Source: CAWBVG01 sp963792175 (GTDB lineage Bacteria; Acidobacteriota; Vicinamibacteria; Vicinamibacterales; CAVVIG01). Taken from it: a DNA stretch of 53,911 bases. The translations under genes were made by a program, and so were the position numbers. Position 1 is the stretch's first letter, and every line of letters starts with the position of its first letter. The stretch spans positions 1-53,911 of the forward strand of contig CAWBVG010000017.1 of NCBI GenBank assembly GCA_963792175.1, given 5' to 3'. Under the pieces are notes generated by a model. The model made no database searches. It saw only the letters and a list, made by a program, of their open reading frames with translations, and was not told where the DNA came from. Positions 27,597-36,092 of the stretch are shown piece after piece.

Positions 27597-27672
27597 GTCG
27601 GGGCTGGGGACTGGGGGCTAGGTACAGGAACTCGCTCGGGCTGTCAGCTAGCCCCTAGCCCCGAGCCCCGAC
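27597..27672. repeat. Inverted repeat of GGGGCTAG words between aspA and fumarase
   Basis: 25-base arms GTCGGGGCTGGGG... (27597-27621) and ...CCCCGAGCCCCGAC (27648-27672) match at 22 positions, with a 26-base loop. The right arm ends only three bases before the fumarase -10 box, so the element fills the region where -35 contacts and regulators would sit for both divergent genes. Confidence 0.8.
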
Positions 27673-27675
27673 CAG

Positions 27676-27681
27676 TATACT
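27676..27681 (+). promoter_or_regulatory. -10 box of the class I fumarase gene
   Basis: TATACT ends seven bases before ATG 27689, predicting a leaderless transcript. No Shine-Dalgarno sequence lies between. The -35 position falls inside the inverted repeat. Confidence 0.5.
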
Positions 27682-27688
27682 GCCCCGT

Positions 27689-29218
<1,530 letters not shown>

Positions 29219-29273
29219 GCTGAGGGATCGGGGCTTAGCCACCCTAATCCCTAATCCCTAATCCCTAATCCCA
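29219..29273. repeat. Telomere-like CCCTAAT heptamer tandem
   Basis: Four perfect tandem heptamers CCCTAAT (about 29243-29270) followed by CCC, facing a degraded inverted copy (GATTAGGCTGAGGGATCGGGG, starting just before 29219). It sits between the converging fumarase and fdhE genes, and forms the last codons of the fdhE frame (GLGIRD). Same style as the other short-word elements but with a different word. Confidence 0.75.
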
Positions 29274-30213
29274 GTTCAACCCTACTCCCGGCACCGAAGT
29301 CTTTCAGCGCGGGCCGCTGATAGCCATGCTCCATGGCGGCGACGTCGAGATCGGTCGTCTCGATGTCTGAGATTGACAGCAGTGGGAAGGGCGAGAGCTC
29401 CGCGAGATCGATGGTCTTGAGATAGCCGCCGCACGTGCTGCAGACCTCGAGCCGGCGATCTTTGCGTTCCTCGTCCGGCGCGGCGGTCACGAACTTCTCG
29501 CCGCTCTCCTCGCAATAGATGCACGCGTAGGTCGTCAGCTCCCACGCGTTGGAGCAGAACGAGCAGCGGAGCGTGCGATGGCCGCCCACGACTTCGGCGA
29601 GCGCCGGCCACGATCCGCAAGCCGGGCAATACCCACGATTCCAGGCGTCGAGCGCCAGCTGCAAGTCGGCGCCGGCATCGCGAGCATGGCCGAAGAGCGA
29701 CCGCTGCAGCGCGTGGACGAACGGGCTGACGGCGAGTTCGGCGACCAGCCAGACCAGATCGGGCGCCAGGCCCCGGTGCGAGGCGCCGGTACGAATCGCC
29801 GCCTGATTGCGCGCGAGCGACGCGGTCAGCAGCGATCCGCATTCGATGCTGCCGTTCACGATGGCGTCGCGAATGTGCGTCGCGGCTTCCCCGGCCCCGC
29901 CTTCCGCCAGCGCCTCGCAGAGCCGTCCCAGCGCCGGCTTGAGGACCGCCACCGGCAGGGGAATGGGTTCGCCGGCCAGCACCGGCACGCCGCGCGCGAG
30001 CTTCGCGGCCAGGTACTTGGGGGGCAGCGACAGCCGCGGCAGGCGGCCGGTCTCCAGCGTCGCGGCGAGGTCCGAGACGAGGCGGAGGAGCCGCCGCTGC
30101 AGGTCGAGCGCCGGCGCCAGGTCCGGGCGGCCGGCCAGCACGTCGCGCCAGCGCTGTTCGGCCAGATCGGCCTGATTCTGGCGCGAAATCGCAGGAATCA
30201 GGACGTGTGGCAT
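29251..30213 (-). CDS. fdhE: Formate dehydrogenase accessory protein FdhE
   Basis: 320 residues. FdhE-type protein needed for formation or maturation of formate dehydrogenase in the cytoplasm. The C-terminal half holds a zinc-ribbon/rubredoxin-like region with paired cysteines: YCPACGSWP, CSFCSNAW, CIYCEESGE, and EVCSTCGGYLKTID. The N-terminal half is helical. ATG 30213 gives MPHVLIPAISRQNQADLAE. The last few residues are encoded by the CCCTAAT repeat, so the natural stop may have been displaced. No formate dehydrogenase gene is in the window, but a selenocysteine tRNA and MoCo genes are, which fits a Sec/Mo formate dehydrogenase elsewhere. Confidence 0.88.
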   Translation of the reverse strand: MPHVLIPAISRQNQADLAEQRWRDVLAGRPDLAPALDLQRRLLRLVSDLAATLETGRLPRLSLPPKYLAAKLARGVPVLAGEPIPLPVAVLKPALGRLCEALAEGGAGEAATHIRDAIVNGSIECGSLLTASLARNQAAIRTGASHRGLAPDLVWLVAELAVSPFVHALQRSLFGHARDAGADLQLALDAWNRGYCPACGSWPALAEVVGGHRTLRCSFCSNAWELTTYACIYCEESGEKFVTAAPDEERKDRRLEVCSTCGGYLKTIDLAELSPFPLLSISDIETTDLDVAAMEHGYQRPALKDFGAGSRVELGLGIRD

Positions 30214-30249
30214 GGGCGGGCTGTGCAGTATACCAATGGGCCTTCTTGC

Positions 30250-30255
30250 TATAAT
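30250..30255 (+). promoter_or_regulatory. -10 box (TATAAT) of the Fe-S carrier gene
   Basis: A perfect TATAAT ends six bases before ATG 30262; the transcript is expected to begin at or within a base of the start codon (leaderless). No Shine-Dalgarno sequence is present. Confidence 0.6.
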
Positions 30256-30261
30256 GGGCGC

Positions 30262-30591
30262 ATGATCAACGTCTCAGAAACGGCCGCCTCGAAGATCACC
30301 GAGCTGCTCACCGAAGAAAACAAGGCAGGCAGCGGCCTTCGCGTGTTCGTGCAGGGCGGCGGCTGCTCGGGCTTCCAGTACGGCCTGATGATCGAGGAAA
30401 ACGGCCAGGGGTCGGGCGACCAGGTGTTCGAGTCGCACGGCGTGAAGCTGTTCATCGATCCGATCAGCATCCGCTATCTGAATGGCGCCGAGGTCGACTT
30501 CGTCGACACCATCACGGGCGGCGGCTTCACGATCAAGAACCCGAACGCGACGTCGACCTGCGGCTGCGGGTCCTCGTTCTCGGTCGAGTAA
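30262..30591 (+). CDS. erpA: A-type iron-sulfur carrier (ErpA/IscA family)
   Basis: 109 residues from ATG 30262. Three conserved cysteines that hold a 2Fe-2S or 4Fe-4S cluster: one in QGGGCSGFQYG and two in TSTCGCGSSF. Also FIDPISIRYLNGAEVDF, typical of the family. It delivers clusters to apo-enzymes; the nearby class I fumarase is a plausible client. ErpA and IscA cannot be separated with certainty. A longer open frame upstream crosses fdhE and is not real. It precedes the Fur-rubrerythrin gene, with a repeat element between. Confidence 0.92.
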   Translation: MINVSETAASKITELLTEENKAGSGLRVFVQGGGCSGFQYGLMIEENGQGSGDQVFESHGVKLFIDPISIRYLNGAEVDFVDTITGGGFTIKNPNATSTCGCGSSFSVE

Positions 30592-30595
30592 CGCG

Positions 30596-30690
30596 CAATT
30601 GGTGAGTTGGCGATTTGGTGAGTTGGTGAATTGAAAAGGCACGCAATCACCAATTCACCAAATTCCCTAACTCACCAATTTCGACAATTC
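30596..30690. repeat. Inverted repeat of AATTGGTG octamers
   Basis: The left block GCAATTGGTGAGTTGGCG (from 30596 to about 30634) and right block of CACCAATT-type words (about 30644-30680) are inverted copies with a ten-base spacer AAAAGGCACG. Related in style, and partly in sequence, to the AATTGGGT elements at 12989 and 14168. Confidence 0.75.
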
Positions 30691-30728
30691 CCCCCGGCGG
30701 GAAGCATTCCTCCAAACGCGATCGGATC

Positions 30729-31631
30729 GTGAGCGTGTTCCTCCGTCAGGAGGGGCATCTCAGCGCCGACGACCTCTTCGAACACGTCCGCCGCGAAGAC
30801 GCCGGCATCGGCCGCGCGACCGTCTACCGCACCTTGCAGTGGATGGTCGGCGCCGGCATCGCGCGGAAAGTCGACTTCGGCGAAGGGCGCTCGCGTTTCG
30901 AGGCGTCGTTCCGCCACCCGCGGCACTTTCATCTCGTCTGCACGACCTGCCATCGTTCGTCGGAGTTTCTGAGCTCGGACGTCGAGGCGCTGATGGAAGA
31001 GATCGCGGCGGCGCGAAATTTCGCGCCGACGCAGTCGGTGGTGCAGATTGTCGGCACCTGCGAGGAGTGCCGGACCGGCAGGGAATCGCCGGCGATTGAC
31101 GGCACGACCACCGATCGCGTGTTCGCGCGCGACGCGCTGCGGATGGCGATCGCGACCGAGCGCAGCGGCCTCGAGTTCTATACGCGCGCCGCCTCGCTCA
31201 CCAGGGATCGCCGCGGTCGCGCGGTGTTCCAGAAGCTCGCCGCCGAGGAGCGCGAGCACCTCGGCACGCTGCAGAAGCGCTACGCGGCGCTCGCCGCCAG
31301 CGATCCGCAGCTCGAATCGCGTCCCACCTTCCTCTTCTTCAAGGGCGCCGCCAGCGGCCTGTTCGCCGCCGGAGCCAAAGAGCTGACCAAAGGTGTGAAC
31401 GACCAGCAGGCGCTGCTCATCGGCATCCGCTGCGAGCGCGGATCGCACGAGTTCTTCAAGCGCTACGGCGAACGCTTCGAGGATTCCGAGGGCAAGCAGG
31501 TCTTTCTCGAGTTCGCGGACGAAGAGCGGGCCCACCACGAGCTGCTCGTGCGCGAGTACCGCGCGCTGCGCGAACGGCAGCGGCGACCACGACGGCGTGC
31601 CGCACGTCCGGGCCGGGCGTCCGCCCGGTGA
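30729..31631 (+). CDS. Fur-family regulator fused to a rubrerythrin-like diiron domain
   Basis: 300 residues from GTG 30729; homology extends about 14 codons further upstream in frame (PGGKHSSKRDRIV), with no ATG or GTG there, so the true start is probably near 30687. Fur half: winged helix with GIGRATVYRTLQWMV (27-40), metal site around H66/H68 and the structural zinc pairs C71xxC74 and C111xxC114. Ferritin-like half (about 133-285): a complete four-helix diiron set E144, E174-x-x-H177, E236 and E266-x-x-H269. One continuous frame, so the fusion is not an indel artefact. It suggests a peroxide- or iron-sensing regulator with its own peroxidase or iron-oxidising site. Its stop overlaps the next gene's GTG. 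Confidence 0.88.
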   Translation: MSVFLRQEGHLSADDLFEHVRREDAGIGRATVYRTLQWMVGAGIARKVDFGEGRSRFEASFRHPRHFHLVCTTCHRSSEFLSSDVEALMEEIAAARNFAPTQSVVQIVGTCEECRTGRESPAIDGTTTDRVFARDALRMAIATERSGLEFYTRAASLTRDRRGRAVFQKLAAEEREHLGTLQKRYAALAASDPQLESRPTFLFFKGAASGLFAAGAKELTKGVNDQQALLIGIRCERGSHEFFKRYGERFEDSEGKQVFLEFADEERAHHELLVREYRALRERQRRPRRRAARPGRASAR

Positions 31632-32464
31632 TCGATCTCCACACCCACACGACGGCGTCCGACGGCCGATGCACGCCGGCGGAGCTCGTGGCGCGCGCGT
31701 CCGCTGCCGGCGTCACGGTGCTCGCCGTGACCGACCACGACACGGTGGCCGGCGGCGACGCCGCCGCCGAGGCCTGCGCCGCCGCCGGCATCGAGTTCGT
31801 GCCGGGCATCGAAATCACCGCGGTCCGTGACGGCATGGACGTCCACGTCCTGGGCTATTTCGTCGATCGGCATTGCCAGGCGCTCCACACGTTTCTGGTC
31901 GAACAGCGCCGCCGCCGCCTCGATCGGGTGCGGCAAATCGTCGAGCGGCTGGCCACGTTCGGCATTCATCTGGACGCCGACGCGATCATCAAGCCCGGGC
32001 TCGACGATGGCGGCAAGGCTGCGGGCCGGCCGTGGATCGCCCGGGCGCTGGTGGCCGGCCGCTATGTGACCAGCGTCGAGCGAGGCGTTCGAGAACTGGC
32101 TGGCGCGCGGACGGCCCGCGTTCATTCCCCGGCTTGCCGCCGCGCCCGCCGAGGTGTTCGATCGCATCCACGCATCGGGTGGCATCGCCTCGCTCGCGCA
32201 TCCGGGACTGGTCAAGCGGGACGACTGGCTGCCGGAATTTGCCGCCGCCGGGCTCGACGCGCTCGAGGTGTACCACACCAATCACGACGCGACGGCGACG
32301 GCGCATTACCGGCACGAAGCGGCCCGTCTGGGACTTGCGGTCTCGGGAGGCTCGGACTTTCACGGCGACGAGTCGCACGGACCGGGCAGCCGGGGAGCGT
32401 GTCGCTGCCGCGGGAAGAGTACGAACGGTTCGGTCAGCGCATGCTGAAGCGCCGACGCTGCTAG
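31628..32464 (+). CDS. PHP-domain phosphoesterase (two frame breaks)
   Basis: About 278 residues. From GTG 31628 (overlapping the upstream TGA): IDLHTHTTASDG and LAVTDHDTVAG give the metal-binding His/Asp cluster; VPGIEITAVRDGMDVHVLGY follows. Near 32080-32095 the frame shifts to LARGRPAFIPRLAAAPAEVF, then GIASLAHPGL, EVYHTNHD and SGGSDFHGD (remaining metal ligands), and near 32390 shifts back to SLPREEYERF, ending at TAG 32462-32464. All motifs are intact, so indels are likely artefacts. The closest characterised group is the RNase AM / YciV family, which dephosphorylates nucleoside 3',5'-bisphosphates and trims short RNAs. Confidence 0.85.
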   Translation: MIDLHTHTTASDGRCTPAELVARASAAGVTVLAVTDHDTVAGGDAAAEACAAAGIEFVPGIEITAVRDGMDVHVLGYFVDRHCQALHTFLVEQRRRRLDRVRQIVERLATFGIHLDADAIIKPGLDDGGKAAGRPWIARALVAGRYVTSVERGVRELAGARTARVHSPACRRARRGVRSHPRIGWHRLARASGTGQAGRLAAGICRRRARRARGVPHQSRRDGDGALPARSGPSGTCGLGRLGLSRRRVARTGQPGSVSLPREEYERFGQRMLKRRRC

Positions 32465-32469
32465 GCGCG

Positions 32470-33020
32470 TCACGACTGAGCCGCGATCCTGGAACGGTCA
32501 GCGTCTGCGCCGAGCGCCCGCGCCGCGATCCTGGCGACCGCCTCCGGCGCCGTGACTTCCTCGTAGAACAACACCTCGAACCCGTCGAACGCCCGTCGCA
32601 GCTCGCCCGGTTCGAGCAGGTGATCCGGCGACGTCGGCCCCGTGCCCAGCGCGCGTTGCGCCGTCGTGAACGTCTCGTACAGCACGACCCCGCCCGGACG
32701 GACTGCCCCTCTCAACGCGTGAAACAGATTCCGCTGCAGGTAGCGCGTGACCACGATCACGTCGAATCGCGACGACGGCAGCGGATGCTGCGGTCAGATC
32801 GGCGCACCAGCCGTGCACGCGAACGCCGGCAGCGCTCGCGCGCGTCGCGTCGCGTCGCGTACCGCGTCGAATCGCGCGTCCACGCCGAACACGCGGAACC
32901 CCGCGATCGCCAGCGCGACCGCATGGCGTCCGCGTCCCATCGCCACGTCCAGCGCCGACGCGTGTTCTCCGCGCGCGCGGCGCCAGCCGCGCAATCCACT
33001 CGCCGATGAACGGCGCCGCC
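32470..33020 (-). pseudogene. Class I SAM methyltransferase, frame broken
   Basis: Pieces of one small methyltransferase in different frames: FIGEWIARL, then ALDVAMGRGRHAVALA (SAM motif I) and FGVDARFDAV (motif II), then VIVVTRYLQRNLFHALRGAV and RPGGVVLYETFTTAQRALG (motifs post II and III), ending near RIAAQS at 32470. Breaks fall at about 32760-32810 and near 32970. The start is lost between 33000 and 33060, next to the divergent gene at 33079. The layout resembles the TehB/UbiE-like group of short methyltransferases. It may be intact in the organism if the breaks are sequencing indels. Confidence 0.6.
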
Positions 33021-33062
33021 TTCGCGCCTTCGGCGCTTCGGCGAGCCAGGGGCGGCTTGAAC

Positions 33063-33068
33063 TATGAT
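33063..33068 (+). promoter_or_regulatory. -10 box before the membrane/pseudo-ABC gene
   Basis: TATGAT ends ten bases before ATG 33079, predicting a leader of a few bases at most. No Shine-Dalgarno sequence is visible. Confidence 0.4.
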
Positions 33069-33078
33069 CGCGTGATTC

Positions 33079-34257
33079 ATGGCTCAAGCGCTCCTGACCG
33101 CCGTGTTCATCGGTCTCGCCGGGCAGGTCGTCGCCGTCGTCTTCGGGCTGCAGGGCACCGACGTCGCGCGCCACATCTCGGTCGGGATCTTTTCGACGAT
33201 GATCACGCTGCTCGCCCATTCGATGATGATGTTCTATCTGATCGGGAAGGGCAAAGCCGTGAAGGACGCCATGGCCGAACACCAGGTCGCCGGCGACTAC
33301 TACCGCCGCATCGCGTCCGCCCGCAAACCGGTCTTTTCCATCGCCACGCTGGCGATGGCGGCGACGATGGTGGCGGCGATTCTTGGGGCGAGCGTCGACA
33401 CGCGCGTGCTGCCGCCGATCGTCCACGCGATGATCGCCTACGGCGCGATCGCGTGCAACGTCGCCGCGCTGAAAACCGAGATCTCCGCGCTCTCCATTTC
33501 CAGCGGCGTCGTCGACGAGGTCAATCGCCAGATCAAGGTCGTGACCGCCGCGGTTCTCGAGCTCTCGGGCGTCGTCAAAGACTACCGAGCCCTGCGTCCT
33601 CTGCGGATCGCCGCGCTCAGCGTGCAGCCCGGCGAGCGCGTCGCCCTCGTGGGCCTCGATCAGGTCGCCGCCGAGGTGTTCACGAATCTCGTCACCGGGG
33701 CGATCCTGCCGGAGACCGGCGACATCCGCGTGTTCGGCCGGCCGACGTCGGCGATCGCCGACAGCGACGACTGGCTCGCCACGGTCGATCGCTTCGGCAT
33801 CGTCAGCGAGCGCGCGGTGCTGCTCGATCAACTCAGTGTCGTGCAGAATCTGGCGATGCCGTTCACGCTCGAGATCGAACCGCCGCCGGACGAGGTCAAG
33901 CGGCAGGCGAGCGTGCTGGCGCACGAAGTCGGACTGCCGGAGTCGATCTGGGAACAGCCGATCGCGGCGCTGCCTCCTGCGTCGCGCGTTCGGCTGCGGC
34001 TGGGCCGGAGCCTGGCGCTCGATCCGCACGTGTTGATCCTCGAACATGCCAGCGCCGGCCTGTCGGCGGAGGACGGCGCCGCGCTGGGCGCCGATATCCG
34101 CGCCATCGCCCGCCGGCGCGGGACGGCGATTGTGGCGGCCACCCTCGACGAGGCGTTCGGGCGCGCGGTCGCGGACCGGATCCTGAGATGGCAACCGGCG
34201 ACCGGGCAGTTGGCCGAGCAGGGGACCGGCCGATGGTTTCGGCGCCTGCTCGGCTAG
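33079..34257 (+). CDS. Membrane domain fused to a degenerate ABC ATPase domain
   Basis: 392 residues in one frame. The N-terminal part (1-155) has three to four hydrophobic segments (LLTAVFIGLAGQVVAVVFGL, ISVGIFSTMITLLAHSMMMF, FSIATLAMAATMVAAILGA). The C-terminal part (about 158-375) follows the ABC ATPase fold (LELSGVVKDYRALRPLRI, PGERVAL) but every catalytic motif is changed: the Walker A position reads GLDQVAAE (192-199), the signature position ALPPASR, Walker B ends LILEHASAG with Glu322 and His323 in place of Asp-Glu, and the H-loop His is Leu356. It should not hydrolyse ATP. A GTG at 33541 lies at the junction, so two separate genes fused by loss of a stop is an alternative. Confidence 0.7.
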   Translation: MAQALLTAVFIGLAGQVVAVVFGLQGTDVARHISVGIFSTMITLLAHSMMMFYLIGKGKAVKDAMAEHQVAGDYYRRIASARKPVFSIATLAMAATMVAAILGASVDTRVLPPIVHAMIAYGAIACNVAALKTEISALSISSGVVDEVNRQIKVVTAAVLELSGVVKDYRALRPLRIAALSVQPGERVALVGLDQVAAEVFTNLVTGAILPETGDIRVFGRPTSAIADSDDWLATVDRFGIVSERAVLLDQLSVVQNLAMPFTLEIEPPPDEVKRQASVLAHEVGLPESIWEQPIAALPPASRVRLRLGRSLALDPHVLILEHASAGLSAEDGAALGADIRAIARRRGTAIVAATLDEAFGRAVADRILRWQPATGQLAEQGTGRWFRRLLG

Positions 34258-34282
34258 AATGTCTGCCCAGAGGAGAGTCACC

Positions 34283-34715
34283 ATGCATAGTCGGAAGCAG
34301 CTCGCGCTGCTCGTTGTGGCAATCATCGGTGCATTGAGTGTGTCGGCGGGGGCGCAGGCGAAGAAGAAGCCGAGGGTGTTCTTCATCGAGCCGAAGAACG
34401 GCGCGCAGGTATCGAGTCCGGTCCACATGAAGTTTGGATCCGAAGGGATCGAAATCGCCGCCGTGCCGCCCGGCGATGTGACGACCGCGCGACCCGGCAT
34501 TGGCCACTATCACATCGGCGTCGGTGTCAGCTGCCTCCCGACCGGCAAGACCATCGTCAAGGGCACGCCGTCGTGGGTGCATTTCGGCGACGGCAAGTCG
34601 GAGATCGACATGCAGCTGACGCCCGGCCGTCACAAGACTGGCGCTGCAGATCGGCGACGACCTGCACAACACCGTCGCCGGCACGTGCCAGATGATTACC
34701 GTGACGGTGAAATAG
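34283..34715 (+). CDS. DUF4399 secreted protein (frame broken)
   Basis: About 143 residues. Signal peptide MHSRKQLALLVVAIIGALS...AGAQA, then VFFIEPKNGAQVSSPVHMKF, PGIGHYHIGVG, WVHFGDGKSEIDMQLTPGRHK, all matching DUF4399 (periplasmic, His-rich, function unknown). Near 34635 the frame shifts; LALQIGDDLHNTVAGTC continues in the other frame to TAG 34713-34715, the expected C-terminus. ATG 34283 has AGGAGAG nine bases upstream, and a TAGAAT -10 box lies at 34255-34260. Confidence 0.8.
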
Positions 34716-34742
34716 GAATCCGGATTACGACTTCGGGATCGG

Positions 34743-34769
34743 CGGGATTGGAGATTGTCTCCAATCCCG
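34743..34769. terminator. Perfect 12-bp hairpin after DUF4399
   Basis: CGGGATTGGAGA (34743-34754), loop TTG, TCTCCAATCCCG (34758-34769). No U-tract follows. Likely ends or stabilises the DUF4399 transcript; its GGGATTGG word also resembles the short-word intergenic elements. Confidence 0.5.
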
Positions 34770-34862
34770 ACACCCGCGGGCCACATGAGCTTGAGGGCTG
34801 AACCATATTTGCGCCGAAAATCGCGGCGCATGTCTAGTGGAACGGAACTTGATAATCCGACT

Positions 34863-34887
34863 CTTGGGCAGCGACCTGCCCAAGGAG
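34863..34887 (+). promoter_or_regulatory. Hairpin occluding the cold-shock gene's ribosome site
   Basis: CTTGGGCAG (34863-34871), loop CGAC, CTGCCCAAG (34876-34884): a perfect 9-bp stem whose 3' arm includes the first three bases of the Shine-Dalgarno AAGGAG (34882-34887), six bases before ATG 34894. Closed, it would limit ribosome access, which suggests structure-based control of the cold-shock protein. Confidence 0.55.
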
Positions 34888-34893
34888 ACTCGG

Positions 34894-35094
34894 ATGTCGA
34901 GCGGCACGATCAAACGACTCGTTCGGGACAGAGGGTTCGGGTTCATTCGCGACGATGGCGGCCAGGAGTGGTTCTTTCATCGAAGTGCGGTCCAGGGCAG
35001 CTTCGACCAGCTCAACGAAGGTCAGCGCGTCAGCTTCGATGAGGAGCCGTCAGCCAAAGGGCCCCGCGCCGGCAACGTTCGCAGCGAAGGCTGA
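34894..35094 (+). CDS. Cold-shock domain protein
   Basis: 66 residues from ATG 34894 (MSSGTIKRLVRDRGFGFIRD). Single OB-fold cold-shock domain with RNP1-like RGFGFIR and RNP2-like WFFHRSAV, which binds single-stranded RNA/DNA and melts structure. The tail is KGPRAGNVRSEG. A start at 34837 would add a leader that contains the Shine-Dalgarno hairpin, so 34894 is preferred. A second, similar cold-shock gene lies at 36093-36299 on the other strand; a HAD gene follows three bases after its stop. Confidence 0.93.
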   Translation: MSSGTIKRLVRDRGFGFIRDDGGQEWFFHRSAVQGSFDQLNEGQRVSFDEEPSAKGPRAGNVRSEG

Positions 35095-35097
35095 TCG

Positions 35098-35854
35098 CTG
35101 AACGTTCCCACACTGATTCTGTTCGACATCGACGGTACCCTTGTGCTCACCGGCGGCGCCGGCGGGCGGGCGATGACGTCTGCGTTCGAGGAGCTCTTCT
35201 CGATCGCCGACGCGTTCCACGACATTCCGATGGCCGGACGCACCGACGCGTGGATCCTGTCGGATGCCGCGGCGGCGCACGGCATTCCCGCTGACTCCGC
35301 GGACCTCGCGCGTTTCCCGGACGTGTACGTGCGGCACCTCGCCGCCGAAATCGCCGCCAGCGAACACAGGGACGACCCTGTTCGCGGCGGGCGCTATGGC
35401 GTCATGCCGGGCGTCCGCGCGCTGCTGGACGCGCTGATCGATCGCCCGCGACGCCTATCTCGCGCTGCTCACCGGCAATTACGAGACCGGCGCGCAATTG
35501 AAGCTGGAACACTTCGATCTGTGGCGCTACTTCCGCTGCGGCGCGTTTGGCGACGGCGCTGCCGATCGCAATGGACTGGTGCCGAAGGCGCTCGCGCGCG
35601 TCGCCGCCTGCGGCGGTCCGGCGTTCGCGTCGTCAGACGCCGTCGTCATTGGCGACACGCCGCTCGACGTCGCGTGCGCGAAGGCCGGCGGCGCGCGATT
35701 GATCGCGGTCGCCACCGGCTATCACAGCGTCGACGAGCTGCGCGCGGCGGGAGCGGACGTCGTGTTCGAGGATTTGAGCGATACCGGGGCGGTCGCTGCG
35801 ATCGATTTTCCGAAAGTGACGGACCGCAGTTACACTGACTTCCGACGGAAGTGA
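35098..35854 (+). CDS. HAD-superfamily hydrolase (frame broken)
   Basis: About 251 residues. Motif I LILFDIDGTLVLTGGAGG at the very start, cap region, then MPGVRALLDALIDR; near 35440 the frame shifts to LALLTGNYETGAQLKLEHF (motif II Thr), KALARVA (motif III) and AVVIGDTPLDVACAKAGG (motif IV), ending at TGA 35852-35854. This is the phosphoglycolate-phosphatase-like subgroup; the substrate is unknown. No ATG or GTG opens the frame: the first codon after the cold-shock stop is CTG 35098, so either a rare start or another indel. The stop codon falls inside the acceptor stem of the tRNA-Sec that follows. Confidence 0.8.
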
Positions 35855-35943
35855 ACGGGGCCCGGCGGCCCTCCCGGTCTTCAAAATCGGTCGCTCCCCG
35901 CTCACGCGGGGAGGCTGGGTTCGACTCCCAGGCGCTTCCGCCA
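35847..35943 (+). tRNA. selC: tRNA-Sec (anticodon UCA)
   Basis: 97 bases including CCA. Acceptor GGAAGTG pairs with CGCTTCC (one G-U); discriminator G and CCA are encoded. Long D stem (GGGCC/GGCCC with loop CGGC), anticodon stem CCGGT/ATCGG with loop CTTCAAA giving anticodon TCA, a long variable arm CTCCCCGC/GCGGGGAG with loop TCAC, and T arm CTGGG-TTCGACT-CCCAG. The size, extended variable arm and UCA anticodon identify the selenocysteine tRNA, which reads UGA at SECIS elements with SelB. The eighth acceptor pair is an A-G mismatch. selA, selB and selD are not in the window. It overlaps the HAD stop by eight bases. Confidence 0.93.
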
Positions 35944-36092
35944 ACCTCGCTCGCCTCGCGAGCAGCCGGTTGCCGGCGACGCGATCGCGAGCTCGCGGAT
36001 GCCGCAGGTCTCGTAGCGCTGGCTGCGCGAAGCGTGGCGCAGCCGATCGCAGGATGCCCGCGAGCGCATCGCGCGAAGGCCGAGCCGCCGGG

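Noticed and set aside
32794..34500. 568-codon minus-strand frame containing one methyltransferase motif
   Set aside because: Only the last 60-70 codons match the broken methyltransferase; the rest is antisense to the membrane/pseudo-ABC gene and DUF4399.
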